Shown here: in pieces, positions 25,208 through 33,691 of the stretch
How positions within the stretch are numbered: the first letter of the stretch is position 1
Layout: each line of letters begins with the position of its first letter
Assembly (NCBI RefSeq): GCF_009733815.1
Contig: NZ_WNXY01000010.1
Coordinates: 1-64,000, forward strand
Direction of reading: 5' to 3'
DNA from: Pseudactinotalea suaedae
GTDB lineage: Bacteria; Actinomycetota; Actinomycetes; Actinomycetales; Beutenbergiaceae
DNA length: 64,000 bases
Translations under genes and position numbers: made by a program
The notes under the pieces: model-generated
The model's database searches: none
What the model was told of the DNA's origin: nothing
The model's input: only the letters and a program-made list of their open reading frames with translations

Positions 25208-26508
25208 TGACGATGCCTCACCTGCTGCTGATCGCGATGTACTTCCCGCCCTCGCGGGCCTCCGGCGTGTACCGCGCCCTAGCGCTTGCCAACTACCTGG
25301 CGGCGCACGGCTGGCGAGTGACGGTCATCACCGTCGACGAGGCGTACTTCGACGAGGTCACCGGCTCCGCCGATCCCGGTCTGCTCGAACGGATCCATCC
25401 CGAGGTTCGGGTCCGTCGCGTGCGCATGCCGCGCGGCCACCTGCAGTCGGACCTCCGCAACGTCGGGTGGTGGCGCGCCAACTTTCCCAAGCCAGCGGCC
25501 CACATCGATGGGCTGGTGGGCAAGGTCTTCCCGGACAAGTACACGCGCTGGATCCCGGGCGTCGTGGCCGATGCGCTCCGGGTGCATCGTCGCGAGCGCA
25601 TCGATCTCGTGCTCTCGACGGGGAATCCCTGGAGCAGTTTTGAGGCAGCGCGCCTGATGCATCGCGCCACACGCATCCCGTACGTTCTCGACTACCGCGA
25701 CTCCTGGACCCTGAGCCAGTTCACCGAATCCGACGCCTTCCCGCCCGGACATCCTGCCCGCGCTGCCGAGGCGTCCGTGATGGCGGGCGCGGCTGCTGCC
25801 GTGTTCGTCAACGAGCCCATGCGGCAGTGGCACGCCGAGCGCTACCCCGACGTGGCTGACCGGATGCTGGTCCTCGAGAACGGCTACGACCCGGACCTGT
25901 TCGACGCTCCGCCGTTCCGACGTCCGGACCCTGCTCAGCCGCTACGGTTCGGCAGCGTCGGCACGATCACCGAGGTCTGGCCACACACGGAGGCCTGGCA
26001 AGGCTGGGAGGACGCACGCTCCGCACCCGAGCTCGAGGGTGCAACCTTCGACCTCTATGGGCACCTCGGATTCTTCCCGCAGGCGGTCCCGATCATCCGC
26101 AAGCTGCTCCCCGGACCCGGGTCCGGGGTGGTCTGGCGCGGCGCTATCAGCAAGACCGATCTGCGTCGCGTGTACGCCGAGATGGATGTCGTCGTGATCG
26201 CGATCCCGTCGTCGCGGTACGTGACCGCGGGGAAGGTCTACGAGGCGATGGCGACCGGCAAACCCATCGTCGCCATCCACACCCCCGAGACAGCCGCGAG
26301 CGACCCGCTCCGCGGCTACCCGCTCTGGTTCCCGGTTACCGAGCTCTCGATCGAGGCCGCAGCGGAGGCATACGTCGCGGCTGCCCGCGCGGCTCGTACT
26401 GTCACTGCGGATGACCACGCCGCCGCGCTCGTGCACGCGGAGCGGTACCGTCGCGCCAACCTCCTAGAACCTTTCGAGCTCGAGCTGCGGAGGCTCACCC
26501 ATGGCTGA
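25204..26508 (+). CDS. Family 4 glycosyltransferase (YFPPSRASGVYR subfamily)
   Basis: 434 residues. The N-terminus LLLIAMYFPPSRASGVYRAL, a VLDYRDSWTLSQF segment and a late EAMATGKPIVAIHTPE donor-site region mark a GT-B enzyme. The same signature words occur in the proteins at 29547 and in the N-terminal half of 30899, so the three are paralogues from duplication inside the island. Start codons overlap in a run (ATGATGA) at 25204; the first is used. Expected to add a sugar to the exported glycan; donor unknown. Confidence 0.86.
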   Translation: MMTMPHLLLIAMYFPPSRASGVYRALALANYLAAHGWRVTVITVDEAYFDEVTGSADPGLLERIHPEVRVRRVRMPRGHLQSDLRNVGWWRANFPKPAAHIDGLVGKVFPDKYTRWIPGVVADALRVHRRERIDLVLSTGNPWSSFEAARLMHRATRIPYVLDYRDSWTLSQFTESDAFPPGHPARAAEASVMAGAAAAVFVNEPMRQWHAERYPDVADRMLVLENGYDPDLFDAPPFRRPDPAQPLRFGSVGTITEVWPHTEAWQGWEDARSAPELEGATFDLYGHLGFFPQAVPIIRKLLPGPGSGVVWRGAISKTDLRRVYAEMDVVVIAIPSSRYVTAGKVYEAMATGKPIVAIHTPETAASDPLRGYPLWFPVTELSIEAAAEAYVAAARAARTVTADDHAAALVHAERYRRANLLEPFELELRRLTHG

Positions 26509-28315
26509 GTCAGACCCGGGACGGGAGAGCGCGCAGCTGGTCGTGGTCACACCGTGGTTCCCGAGCTCCAAACACCCCTTCGCGGGTGTCTTCGTGGCTG
26601 ACACGGTTCGCTCTCTGGGCCACGCGCTCGACGGCTCCCTGCCGCCGGTCGTCCATGTCGACAACCGACTTCCTGAGGACTGCACACCCGCCGCCTGGGA
26701 GCGCTACGGCGACATCGACGTGCTCCGTATCCCTGTGCCGACGCCGCCCGGCACGAGCCGGCAGCAGATGGGCCGAAACCAGCGGAACGCGCTGGTGGAG
26801 CACGCGCGCGACCTGATCGAAGGTGCGGATGCCGTGCACGCCCACGTCGGGATCCCCGCGGGCTGGGCTGTGGCTGGCGTCGTCCGGCCCGAGACGCGCC
26901 TGGTGGTGACCGAGCATGCGACCTATCTGGCACGGGAGCTCAGCCATCCCGCCGGTCGTCAGATGTACCGCGAGGTCCTGGCGGGCTCTGCCCACGTGCT
27001 GGCGGTCGGTGACGCGGAGGCGCGCCGCATCCGCCGGACGTTCCCCGAGCACCGCGCCAAGGTGGCGGCGCTCGGCAACCCCGTGCGGTCGCGAACGCTG
27101 CCACTGCGCCCATCGACCCCTGGATCCCTCGACCGCTGGCTGTTCGTCGGCAACCTGATCGAGCGGAAGGGCGTGCTGAGGATCCTGGAGTCCTTCGCAC
27201 GTTGGCACGAGGACCACCCCGACCGCACGACGAGCCTCACGTTCGTGGGTGGCGGGGAGCTGGACGAGAAGCTGCGCGAGCGCGCACATGAGCTGGGCAT
27301 CGCTGACGCGGTCAGGTTCACGGGTCCAGTTGCTCCCGAGGACCTTCCTCCGCACTTCTTGGCCGCCGATGTCCTGGTTCACCTGTCGACGTTGGAGACC
27401 TTCGGGCTCACGCTGGTCGAGGCCGCGTTGACGGGGCTCCCGGTCATCACGACGACGTCCGGTGGTCCGGAAGAGACGCTTGCCGAGGCTGCGTCTGCCG
27501 GACTGGCCAGGTTCGTAGGAATCCGACCGAGCGTCGCCGATGTCGTGGCCGCCGCACGCGTCCTGGAGTCGTCTGCCCCAGGGGCCGATGCGTCGCGCAT
27601 CAAGGCAGACCTGCTCGAGCGGTACGGCGAGGAGGCGTTCGGAGCTCGGCTCCTTGCCGTCCTCGACGGGGGGCCTGCCGCGCCGGACCTTCCTGACGAC
27701 GCTCCCACGCTCGTGGCGCTGGCCAACTCTCCGCGCGCGTACCGCCGGATGCACCAGCTCGCACTGATGGCGACGCACGCCGGCGTCCGACTGATCCAGG
27801 CCACGGACGAGGCGGGCGAGCGCGACGCCTGTGACCCTCGTGTCGAGGTTCTCGACTTCAGCGGGACGATGAGCAACGCGCCCTGGCACCTGCCCGAGCG
27901 TGCGCTCATCAGCGACCTCCCTGCATGGCTGCTTCGCCGAGTCACCGATGTCGGTGCCTTCGCCGCCAAGGTGATGGGCGGCGGCTCGCGAGAGGAGACG
28001 TGGCGGCGCCGCGCGGAGCGGGTCCAGGGTCGCCACACCCGCGTGGCTCGGGCTGTCCACGACCGCGGCTTGTACCGATTCGGCTACTCCTACGTCGACC
28101 CGTGGTACTCCGGCTGGCGATGGACTGACCGGATCATCGATCGGATGCGTGAGCTCCCCGTGGTTGCGGTGGCGATGCTCGACACGACGACCCGCCCGGT
28201 CGCCTGGCGGCTCGCGCGCGAGTTCCCTGACGTGCGAATCCTCGGAGTGCCCAGCGTCCAAGACCTGTGGTCGATGGCTCAGGAAGATCCCGACAACCAA
28301 CCGCGGAGCGCCTGA
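26501..28315 (+). CDS. Family 4 glycosyltransferase with extra C-terminal domain
   Basis: 604 residues. Residues 1-390 are a complete GT4 enzyme (VVVTPWFPSSKHPFAGVFV, VHAHVGIPAGW, LFVGNLIERKGVLRILESF, STLETFGLTLVEAALTGLPV with the EX7E donor-site pattern). Residues about 400-604 are a second region of unknown family beginning PTLVALANSPRAYRRMHQL, with alternating strands and helices and many Arg/Trp residues; it may be a degenerate second Rossmann half. It overlaps the previous gene by eight bases, and its last 37 bases overlap the end of the opposite-strand gene 28279-29505. Confidence 0.82.
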   Translation: MAESDPGRESAQLVVVTPWFPSSKHPFAGVFVADTVRSLGHALDGSLPPVVHVDNRLPEDCTPAAWERYGDIDVLRIPVPTPPGTSRQQMGRNQRNALVEHARDLIEGADAVHAHVGIPAGWAVAGVVRPETRLVVTEHATYLARELSHPAGRQMYREVLAGSAHVLAVGDAEARRIRRTFPEHRAKVAALGNPVRSRTLPLRPSTPGSLDRWLFVGNLIERKGVLRILESFARWHEDHPDRTTSLTFVGGGELDEKLRERAHELGIADAVRFTGPVAPEDLPPHFLAADVLVHLSTLETFGLTLVEAALTGLPVITTTSGGPEETLAEAASAGLARFVGIRPSVADVVAAARVLESSAPGADASRIKADLLERYGEEAFGARLLAVLDGGPAAPDLPDDAPTLVALANSPRAYRRMHQLALMATHAGVRLIQATDEAGERDACDPRVEVLDFSGTMSNAPWHLPERALISDLPAWLLRRVTDVGAFAAKVMGGGSREETWRRRAERVQGRHTRVARAVHDRGLYRFGYSYVDPWYSGWRWTDRIIDRMRELPVVAVAMLDTTTRPVAWRLAREFPDVRILGVPSVQDLWSMAQEDPDNQPRSA

Positions 28316-29505
28316 GCCGCCGCACGGCCGTCGTGCACGGCGGACGCGTAGCGGCGACCCTCGTGGCCGATCCGCGCGCGACGCTCGGGATCGGCAGCCA
28401 GACCGCTGACGACGTCCTGGACGTCGTCTGGCGTTGCCTCGACGATCGGCAGGTCGAGGCCGGTCGTCGCCCTGACTCGATCGCGCACGTCCGTCCGCAC
28501 ATGCCCGACGACGACCCGCCCAGCCGCCATTGCCTCGCAGGCTGCCACGCCGTAGCTGCCGATCCGGAACTGGTCGAGCACGATGTCTGCGGCCTGGACC
28601 ACCTCGGGCATCTGATGCGATCTCACCTGGTTCGCACGGTGGTATCGGATGAGCCCCGCCTCGTCCATGCGTCGCATCACCGGGTCGACCAGCTCTGACC
28701 CCTTCATCGGACCTCGACTGGGCACATGCAGCACAGTGGGGACCATATGCGGGCTCGGTGCGGCCAGCTCGCTCCACCGAGCGGCATCGACGACAACCGG
28801 GCACCACGTCGCACCCGGCACGTCGTCGAGAAGATCGGGTGTCGAGACGAACGTGGGACCGTCGAAAGCGGCGAAGACTGCAGCGACCTCGCGAGCCCTG
28901 TGCTCTCGTAGGACCAGATCTGCGAGCACTCCTGGCGTGAACGGAGACCACGGCTCACGGTCGGCGTGGCGTGAGGGCAAACGCACGTCCGTCCCATGGG
29001 CGATCAGCGCAATGGCGAGCCCCGCATCTCGCAGGGCCTCGACTTCGGCACCTACGTCGCGATGAAAGAGGACACCGAACAGCGGTCTGCCAGCCTCGAG
29101 GAGTACATGGGAGAAGTTCGTGCTGACCCACGCCAGCTGCTGTCGAGCCCAGTCGCCATCGCCATCGGCAACGACAGGCGAGATCCGCTGGTCGGTGGGC
29201 ATCAGCAGCGCGCCGACGCCGACCTCGACGCAGACCGCGCTGGCGCCGGCGAGGTGTGAGGTGACTGCACGCGACCACGCGTACCCCTGACCCGCGAAGT
29301 TCGCCGGTGCCACCAGCAGCCGTGGTTCGCCGGGCGCCACGGCAGGCCGGTCAGAACTCACCCGTGGTGCGCCCTTCAGCAGCCACCTGGTGCGCAATGC
29401 TGCCGATCGCGCCACCGGAGGGACCTGATGGGCGAGCAGTCTGGCCCGCACCCGAAGAGGCGTCGTCACCCTCGAGATCCGAGACAGGGCCTGGCGCAAG
29501 CGCAT
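28279..29505 (-). CDS. Glycosyltransferase-like protein (GT-B fold)
   Basis: 408 residues. The C-terminal part resembles GT4 enzymes (PTVLHVPSRGPMKGSELVD, VQAADIVLDQFRIGSYGVAACEAMAAGRVVVGH) with an EAMA donor-site helix. The N-terminal half is atypical: RLLVAPANFAGQGYAWSRAV, then a region with IALIAHGTDVRLPSRH. It is related to glycosyltransferases found in surface-glycan clusters; enzymatic activity is likely but not certain. It reads against the flanking genes, shares a 41-base divergent region with 29547, and its 3' end overlaps the convergent gene by 37 bases. Confidence 0.72.
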   Translation of the reverse strand: MRLRQALSRISRVTTPLRVRARLLAHQVPPVARSAALRTRWLLKGAPRVSSDRPAVAPGEPRLLVAPANFAGQGYAWSRAVTSHLAGASAVCVEVGVGALLMPTDQRISPVVADGDGDWARQQLAWVSTNFSHVLLEAGRPLFGVLFHRDVGAEVEALRDAGLAIALIAHGTDVRLPSRHADREPWSPFTPGVLADLVLREHRAREVAAVFAAFDGPTFVSTPDLLDDVPGATWCPVVVDAARWSELAAPSPHMVPTVLHVPSRGPMKGSELVDPVMRRMDEAGLIRYHRANQVRSHQMPEVVQAADIVLDQFRIGSYGVAACEAMAAGRVVVGHVRTDVRDRVRATTGLDLPIVEATPDDVQDVVSGLAADPERRARIGHEGRRYASAVHDGRAAAQALRGWLSGSS

Positions 29506-29533
29506 GCTCCACGGAGAGGATGGGATGGTCTCC

Positions 29534-29539
29534 TAGACT
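29534..29539 (+). promoter_or_regulatory. -10 box, near-leaderless promoter (GT4 gene)
   Basis: TAGACT ends seven bases before the ATG at 29547, inside the 41-base divergent gap. This placement supports 29547 as start over the earlier in-frame codons. Confidence 0.45.
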
Positions 29540-29546
29540 ATCGGGG

Positions 29547-30869
29547 ATGTCGAAGCCCGAGGATCCCCCGCGTCCTCACTTGCTCTACATCGTGTGGGGA
29601 TTCCCGCCCAGCCGCGGAGGCGGTGTCTACCGGGCGCTGGCGACGGCCAACGAAGCCGTGCGTGCCGGCTTCCGGGTGACGGTGCTGACCGCCGAGGAGC
29701 AGGTGTTCCGACGGTATACGGGCTCAGACGAAGGTCTGCTCGAGCTGCTGGACCCTGCCGTCCGGGTGAGGCGCATCCCGTTCCGCTGGCCCGTGCGGGA
29801 GGTCCCGGTCACCGGTGACGGCTCGTTCCGGGACACCCTGCGACGAGTACGACGCAAGGCCATCGCGCTCTGGGGCCGCGTTCCCTTCCCGGAGACCAAC
29901 TACGGCCACTGGCGCCGACCGCTGACCCAGGCAGCGTTGACGATCCATGCTGAGGACCCGGTCGATCTCGTCGTGGCCACGGCCAACCCGAACGTCACGT
30001 TCGCCGCCGCGCACACACTGGCCCAGCACGCGAAGATCCCGTCAGTTCTCGACCACCGGGACGCGTGGCTGCTGGACGTCTTCTCCGGCGCGACCGTCAA
30101 GCCAAGCCGATCGCGGGAGGCCCGCTGGGAGCGGCGCATGGTGAGCGATGCGACAGAGCTGTGGTTCGTGAACGAGCCGATCCGCGACTGGCACCGGCAG
30201 CGCTACCCCCAGTCCGCCCCGAAGATGCATGTGGTGCCCAATGGCTGGGATGGCGAGGCCGTCGGCCACGTCACGCCCCCCAGGCCGCCCGACCACTCAC
30301 CCACGTTCGGCTATCTCGGGACCATCAGCGCCAAGGTTCCGATAGCACAGCTTGCTCAGGGCTGGGAGCTGGCGCAACGGTCCCTGCCCGACGGGTCACG
30401 GCTGGTGCTGGCGGGTCACGCCGGCTACTTCTCCGCACCCGACCCCCGTGTCACGTCGGCGCTGGACCACGCGGCTGCCCTCGGGATCGAGATCCGCGGA
30501 CCCGTACCCAAGCGCGCGGTCTCATCCTTCTACGACGAGATCGACATCCTGGTGCTCGCGCTCGGAGACGGGCGCTACGTCACCAGCGGCAAGGTTTACG
30601 AGTACATCGCCACGGGTCGCCCGATCGTGGCGGTGTTCTCACCGACCAGCGCAGCAACCGCAGTGCTGGCCGGATATCCAGGGGCGGTCCAGTCGGTCTC
30701 GACCGAGCCGGACGACATCGCGGACGCGCTGGCGGATGCGGTTCGTGCCTGGCGCGACACCGACGCGACCGATCTCGCCGAGCGACGGCTGGTCGCCCAC
30801 CGTTTTCGCCGCGACCAGGTGCTCGCCCCGGCGCTGCGTCGCCTTCGAGATGCTCTGCCAGACAACTGA
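29547..30869 (+). CDS. Family 4 glycosyltransferase (FPPSRGGGVYR subfamily)
   Basis: 440 residues, GT-B. HLLYIVWGFPPSRGGGVYRALA, VLDHRDAWLLDVF, and the donor-side VYEYIATGRPIVAVFSP are visible. It is a paralogue of the protein at 25204 and the N-terminal half of 30899. The frame is open back to 29307, but that part overlaps the opposite-strand gene and reads as shadow; ATG 29547 follows a -10 box by seven bases. It ends 29 bases before the end of the convergent two-domain glycosyltransferase. Confidence 0.86.
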   Translation: MSKPEDPPRPHLLYIVWGFPPSRGGGVYRALATANEAVRAGFRVTVLTAEEQVFRRYTGSDEGLLELLDPAVRVRRIPFRWPVREVPVTGDGSFRDTLRRVRRKAIALWGRVPFPETNYGHWRRPLTQAALTIHAEDPVDLVVATANPNVTFAAAHTLAQHAKIPSVLDHRDAWLLDVFSGATVKPSRSREARWERRMVSDATELWFVNEPIRDWHRQRYPQSAPKMHVVPNGWDGEAVGHVTPPRPPDHSPTFGYLGTISAKVPIAQLAQGWELAQRSLPDGSRLVLAGHAGYFSAPDPRVTSALDHAAALGIEIRGPVPKRAVSSFYDEIDILVLALGDGRYVTSGKVYEYIATGRPIVAVFSPTSAATAVLAGYPGAVQSVSTEPDDIADALADAVRAWRDTDATDLAERRLVAHRFRRDQVLAPALRRLRDALPDN

Positions 30870-30898
30870 GGGTCCGTGGCGCCGCACGTGATGGGCGG

Positions 30899-33691
30899 CT
30901 ACTTTCGCTCGAGGCGCAGCAGCAGCTTGCGTAGCCGCCATGCCAGAGCCGCCTTCGCACGTTGACGCGGCTCCTTGCGCCAGGAGTAGCGAGGCTTGCG
31001 CCGAGCTGTCTTGGTGCCGGCGGTCACCACAGGGCTGGCAAGACGCGGACCACGCGCAGCGCGTAGTGGCGGCACCTGAGCTGCGGCGTACTCGGCCGCG
31101 ACCATCTCCAGCAGCCGCGGCTCCGTGGCAGCCCACACCGCCGACTCCGCGCTGTTCGCTGCGTTTCCCCGCATCCGTTCGTCGCCCAGAACAGCACGGA
31201 TCGCGCTCGCGAGCGATTCCGCGTCCCCGTCGACGAACGCCTGACCTAGCCCTTCCCGTTCGAGGTATTCCGCCGCTGCCGTCCCCGCCGTCGCGACCCC
31301 TGGCAACCCGGCCGACAAGGCGTCGAACAGCTTGTTCGGCATCGCTAGTCGGAGATTCTCGGACGTGTCCGGGCTGTAGAGAATGGCCGCGACGTCAGCG
31401 GTCGTCAAGAAGTGCTGGAGCTGGCCACGGCCCACATTGCCTGTGAAATGGAGCCGATCGCGGACTCCCCGGTCGGCTGCGGCCTCATCGAGCAGGTCAT
31501 GCAAGTTGCCGCGGACGGTGCCGACGAAGGCGAAGTGCAGCTCGGGCATCGAGACGAGCAGCTCCACGGCAAGCAAGGGGTTCCGATTGGCCGACACGTT
31601 CCCAATGTGAATGGCCAGGGGAACGTCGGCACCCAGGCCGAGGCTCGATCGAACGTCCTCGCCGGGGAACCGGGTCGGCACCGCCAAGCTCTCGATGACC
31701 TCGACGCGCTTCGCCCCATAACGCCGCCGGAGCTCGTCTGCGATGCCCTCACCGACGGTGATCACCAGATCGACCTCGGGGATGAAGGTTCGCGCGATCT
31801 CCTCCCACTCCTCGACCTGGGTCGGATCGAGATAGTCCACCAGGCTGAAGAGCTCGTGCGCGTCGAAGATGACACGCGTTCCGGGCAGTGCGTGCTTGGC
31901 CCAGATCACCGGCGGCAAGGCGTCGAGATCTGCAGCCCAGAGGATGGGAGTCGGCTTCTCCACCATCAGCCGGGCCGCGTCGTACCAGTCCTGAGAGAGG
32001 ATGTTGGTGTCGTTCCAGATGGGCCGCGTCGCCGGGACGGGGATCTCGAGCATTGCCCGGTGCACGTCACGCATGCGTCCGTCCACGGTCCCCGGCTCGG
32101 CGAGCGCGAGCGTCTTGGCGGCCGCGTTGATCTTCGAGAACAACGCGAACCGGCGATTCCTGAACGGCGTGCTGACGAACCCCAGCGCACGGACGACGTC
32201 CTCGTCGGCGTTGTGGACCGAGCGCATCTCGACACCAGCCGCACGCAGGGTGTCCGCCATGCGCACCGTTCGCGTGCTCGGGACGGGCATCTCGTAGACA
32301 TTGATCGCCGGACGCTCGGAAGGACTTGAGGGCAAGAGCCGGTCGAACGCCTTGGCACGGTGCACCAGGGACGGCAGGTCGGCCATGGCCTCCTTGAGAA
32401 CCCCGCGTCGCTCGTACCTCCTGGCGTGTGCAAGAGCGCGCTCGACCACGGCCGGGTCGGACGCGACGCCCGAGCGCACCGCCGCAGCCGCGCGTGCGAA
32501 TGCGTCCGCGACGTCCTCAGGCTCCAGACTCGATGCGGCGAACCACAACGGATAGTCGGCCAGCACGTCCCGGACGGCGTTCTCAGGTCCGTGTACCGAG
32601 ACGATCGGCCGGCCCGTGGCCATGTACTCGAACACCTTGCCAGAGGTGATGTACTTCGAACCGCCGAAGGTGAGAACGAGGGCGTCAGCTCGCCCGTACA
32701 CCGCTCCGACATCGGCCTTCGGCACGGGCCCGTGATAGCTGACACCGGAGCTGGATGCACGGGCGATCTCCGCCGCCAGGTGTCGATCCGGCGTGGGGTA
32801 GAAGCCCAGGTAACCGTGGAACTCCAGCACCGAGTCACCCATGGCCGGGTCGTTCCCCCGTGCCGTGGTGTAACCGTCGAGGCACTCGCGGAGCGGCACG
32901 GACGGCGTACAGGTTCCGAGGAAGGCGAAGCGAACCTGGTCCCGTCGCATCGGAACCGCCAGGCCCTCGAGAACCTCTCGGTCGTACCCGTTGGTGACGA
33001 CCCTCGTGCGTCCGGTTATCGCTGGGTAGACGTCCTCGTGCCACACCCTCATCGCGTCATTGACGAACCAGACCTCGCTCGCGTGCGCCACGAGGTCTGC
33101 CTCGACGCGGGTGACGGCAGAACCACGGTCGAAGATGCGCTCATCGGTGAACTGCTGCAACGACCAGGAGTCGCGGTAGTCGAGGATGTAGGGCACGCCG
33201 TGCGCACGCTGCAGCCGCCGACCCACCGAATAGGTGACGAAAGGGCCTCCAGAAGCCAGCGTGACATCGATCGGGTGCTGAGCATGAACGGCCTGCGCGG
33301 CGTCCCACAGAGGTTGTTCCCACAAGCCGTAGGTGCTGTTGGGGAACGCAGCAGCCAGGCGCGCCTGGAACTGCTTGCGCCACGCTGCCGGGTCTACGGC
33401 CCGGAGCTCGTCCCACCTGTGGAGATCCGTTTCTGCGGCGCCGAGCTCGAACGGGACGCGGACGACCTCGATCGCCGGGTTCACGCCCTGCAAGGTCGTC
33501 ATGTCGACGCCGGCGTAACGGCGAAGGTCATCGATGTCGCAGGCGAGCACCGTGACGCGCCATCCGAGCTCGACGAGAGCGTTCGCCGTTTCCATCATGC
33601 GGAAGACTCCGCCGCTCTTGGCCGGCGGGAAGCCCCATGCCACGTACAGCGCATGCCCGGGCGTGAGGTCGTTTGGGTGCTGGGCAGTCAT
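30899..33691 (-). CDS. Two-domain fused family 4 glycosyltransferase
   Basis: 930 residues, about twice the usual length. Residues 1-440 are a GT4 enzyme of the subfamily at 25204/29547 (YVAWGFPPAKSGGVFRMME, ILDYRDSWSLQQF, VFEYMATGRPIVSVHGPE). Residues about 455-930 are a second GT4 of a different subfamily (VIFDAHELFSLVDYL, LAIHIGNVSANRNPLLAVELL, MPNKLFDALSAGLPGVATA). One polypeptide therefore may add two successive sugars. The last 60 residues are Arg-rich and could sit on the membrane. Its ATG overlaps the stop of the upstream glycosyltransferase gene (TGATG). No frameshift or internal stop is seen between the halves. Confidence 0.85.
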   Translation of the reverse strand: MTAQHPNDLTPGHALYVAWGFPPAKSGGVFRMMETANALVELGWRVTVLACDIDDLRRYAGVDMTTLQGVNPAIEVVRVPFELGAAETDLHRWDELRAVDPAAWRKQFQARLAAAFPNSTYGLWEQPLWDAAQAVHAQHPIDVTLASGGPFVTYSVGRRLQRAHGVPYILDYRDSWSLQQFTDERIFDRGSAVTRVEADLVAHASEVWFVNDAMRVWHEDVYPAITGRTRVVTNGYDREVLEGLAVPMRRDQVRFAFLGTCTPSVPLRECLDGYTTARGNDPAMGDSVLEFHGYLGFYPTPDRHLAAEIARASSSGVSYHGPVPKADVGAVYGRADALVLTFGGSKYITSGKVFEYMATGRPIVSVHGPENAVRDVLADYPLWFAASSLEPEDVADAFARAAAAVRSGVASDPAVVERALAHARRYERRGVLKEAMADLPSLVHRAKAFDRLLPSSPSERPAINVYEMPVPSTRTVRMADTLRAAGVEMRSVHNADEDVVRALGFVSTPFRNRRFALFSKINAAAKTLALAEPGTVDGRMRDVHRAMLEIPVPATRPIWNDTNILSQDWYDAARLMVEKPTPILWAADLDALPPVIWAKHALPGTRVIFDAHELFSLVDYLDPTQVEEWEEIARTFIPEVDLVITVGEGIADELRRRYGAKRVEVIESLAVPTRFPGEDVRSSLGLGADVPLAIHIGNVSANRNPLLAVELLVSMPELHFAFVGTVRGNLHDLLDEAAADRGVRDRLHFTGNVGRGQLQHFLTTADVAAILYSPDTSENLRLAMPNKLFDALSAGLPGVATAGTAAAEYLEREGLGQAFVDGDAESLASAIRAVLGDERMRGNAANSAESAVWAATEPRLLEMVAAEYAAAQVPPLRAARGPRLASPVVTAGTKTARRKPRYSWRKEPRQRAKAALAWRLRKLLLRLERK

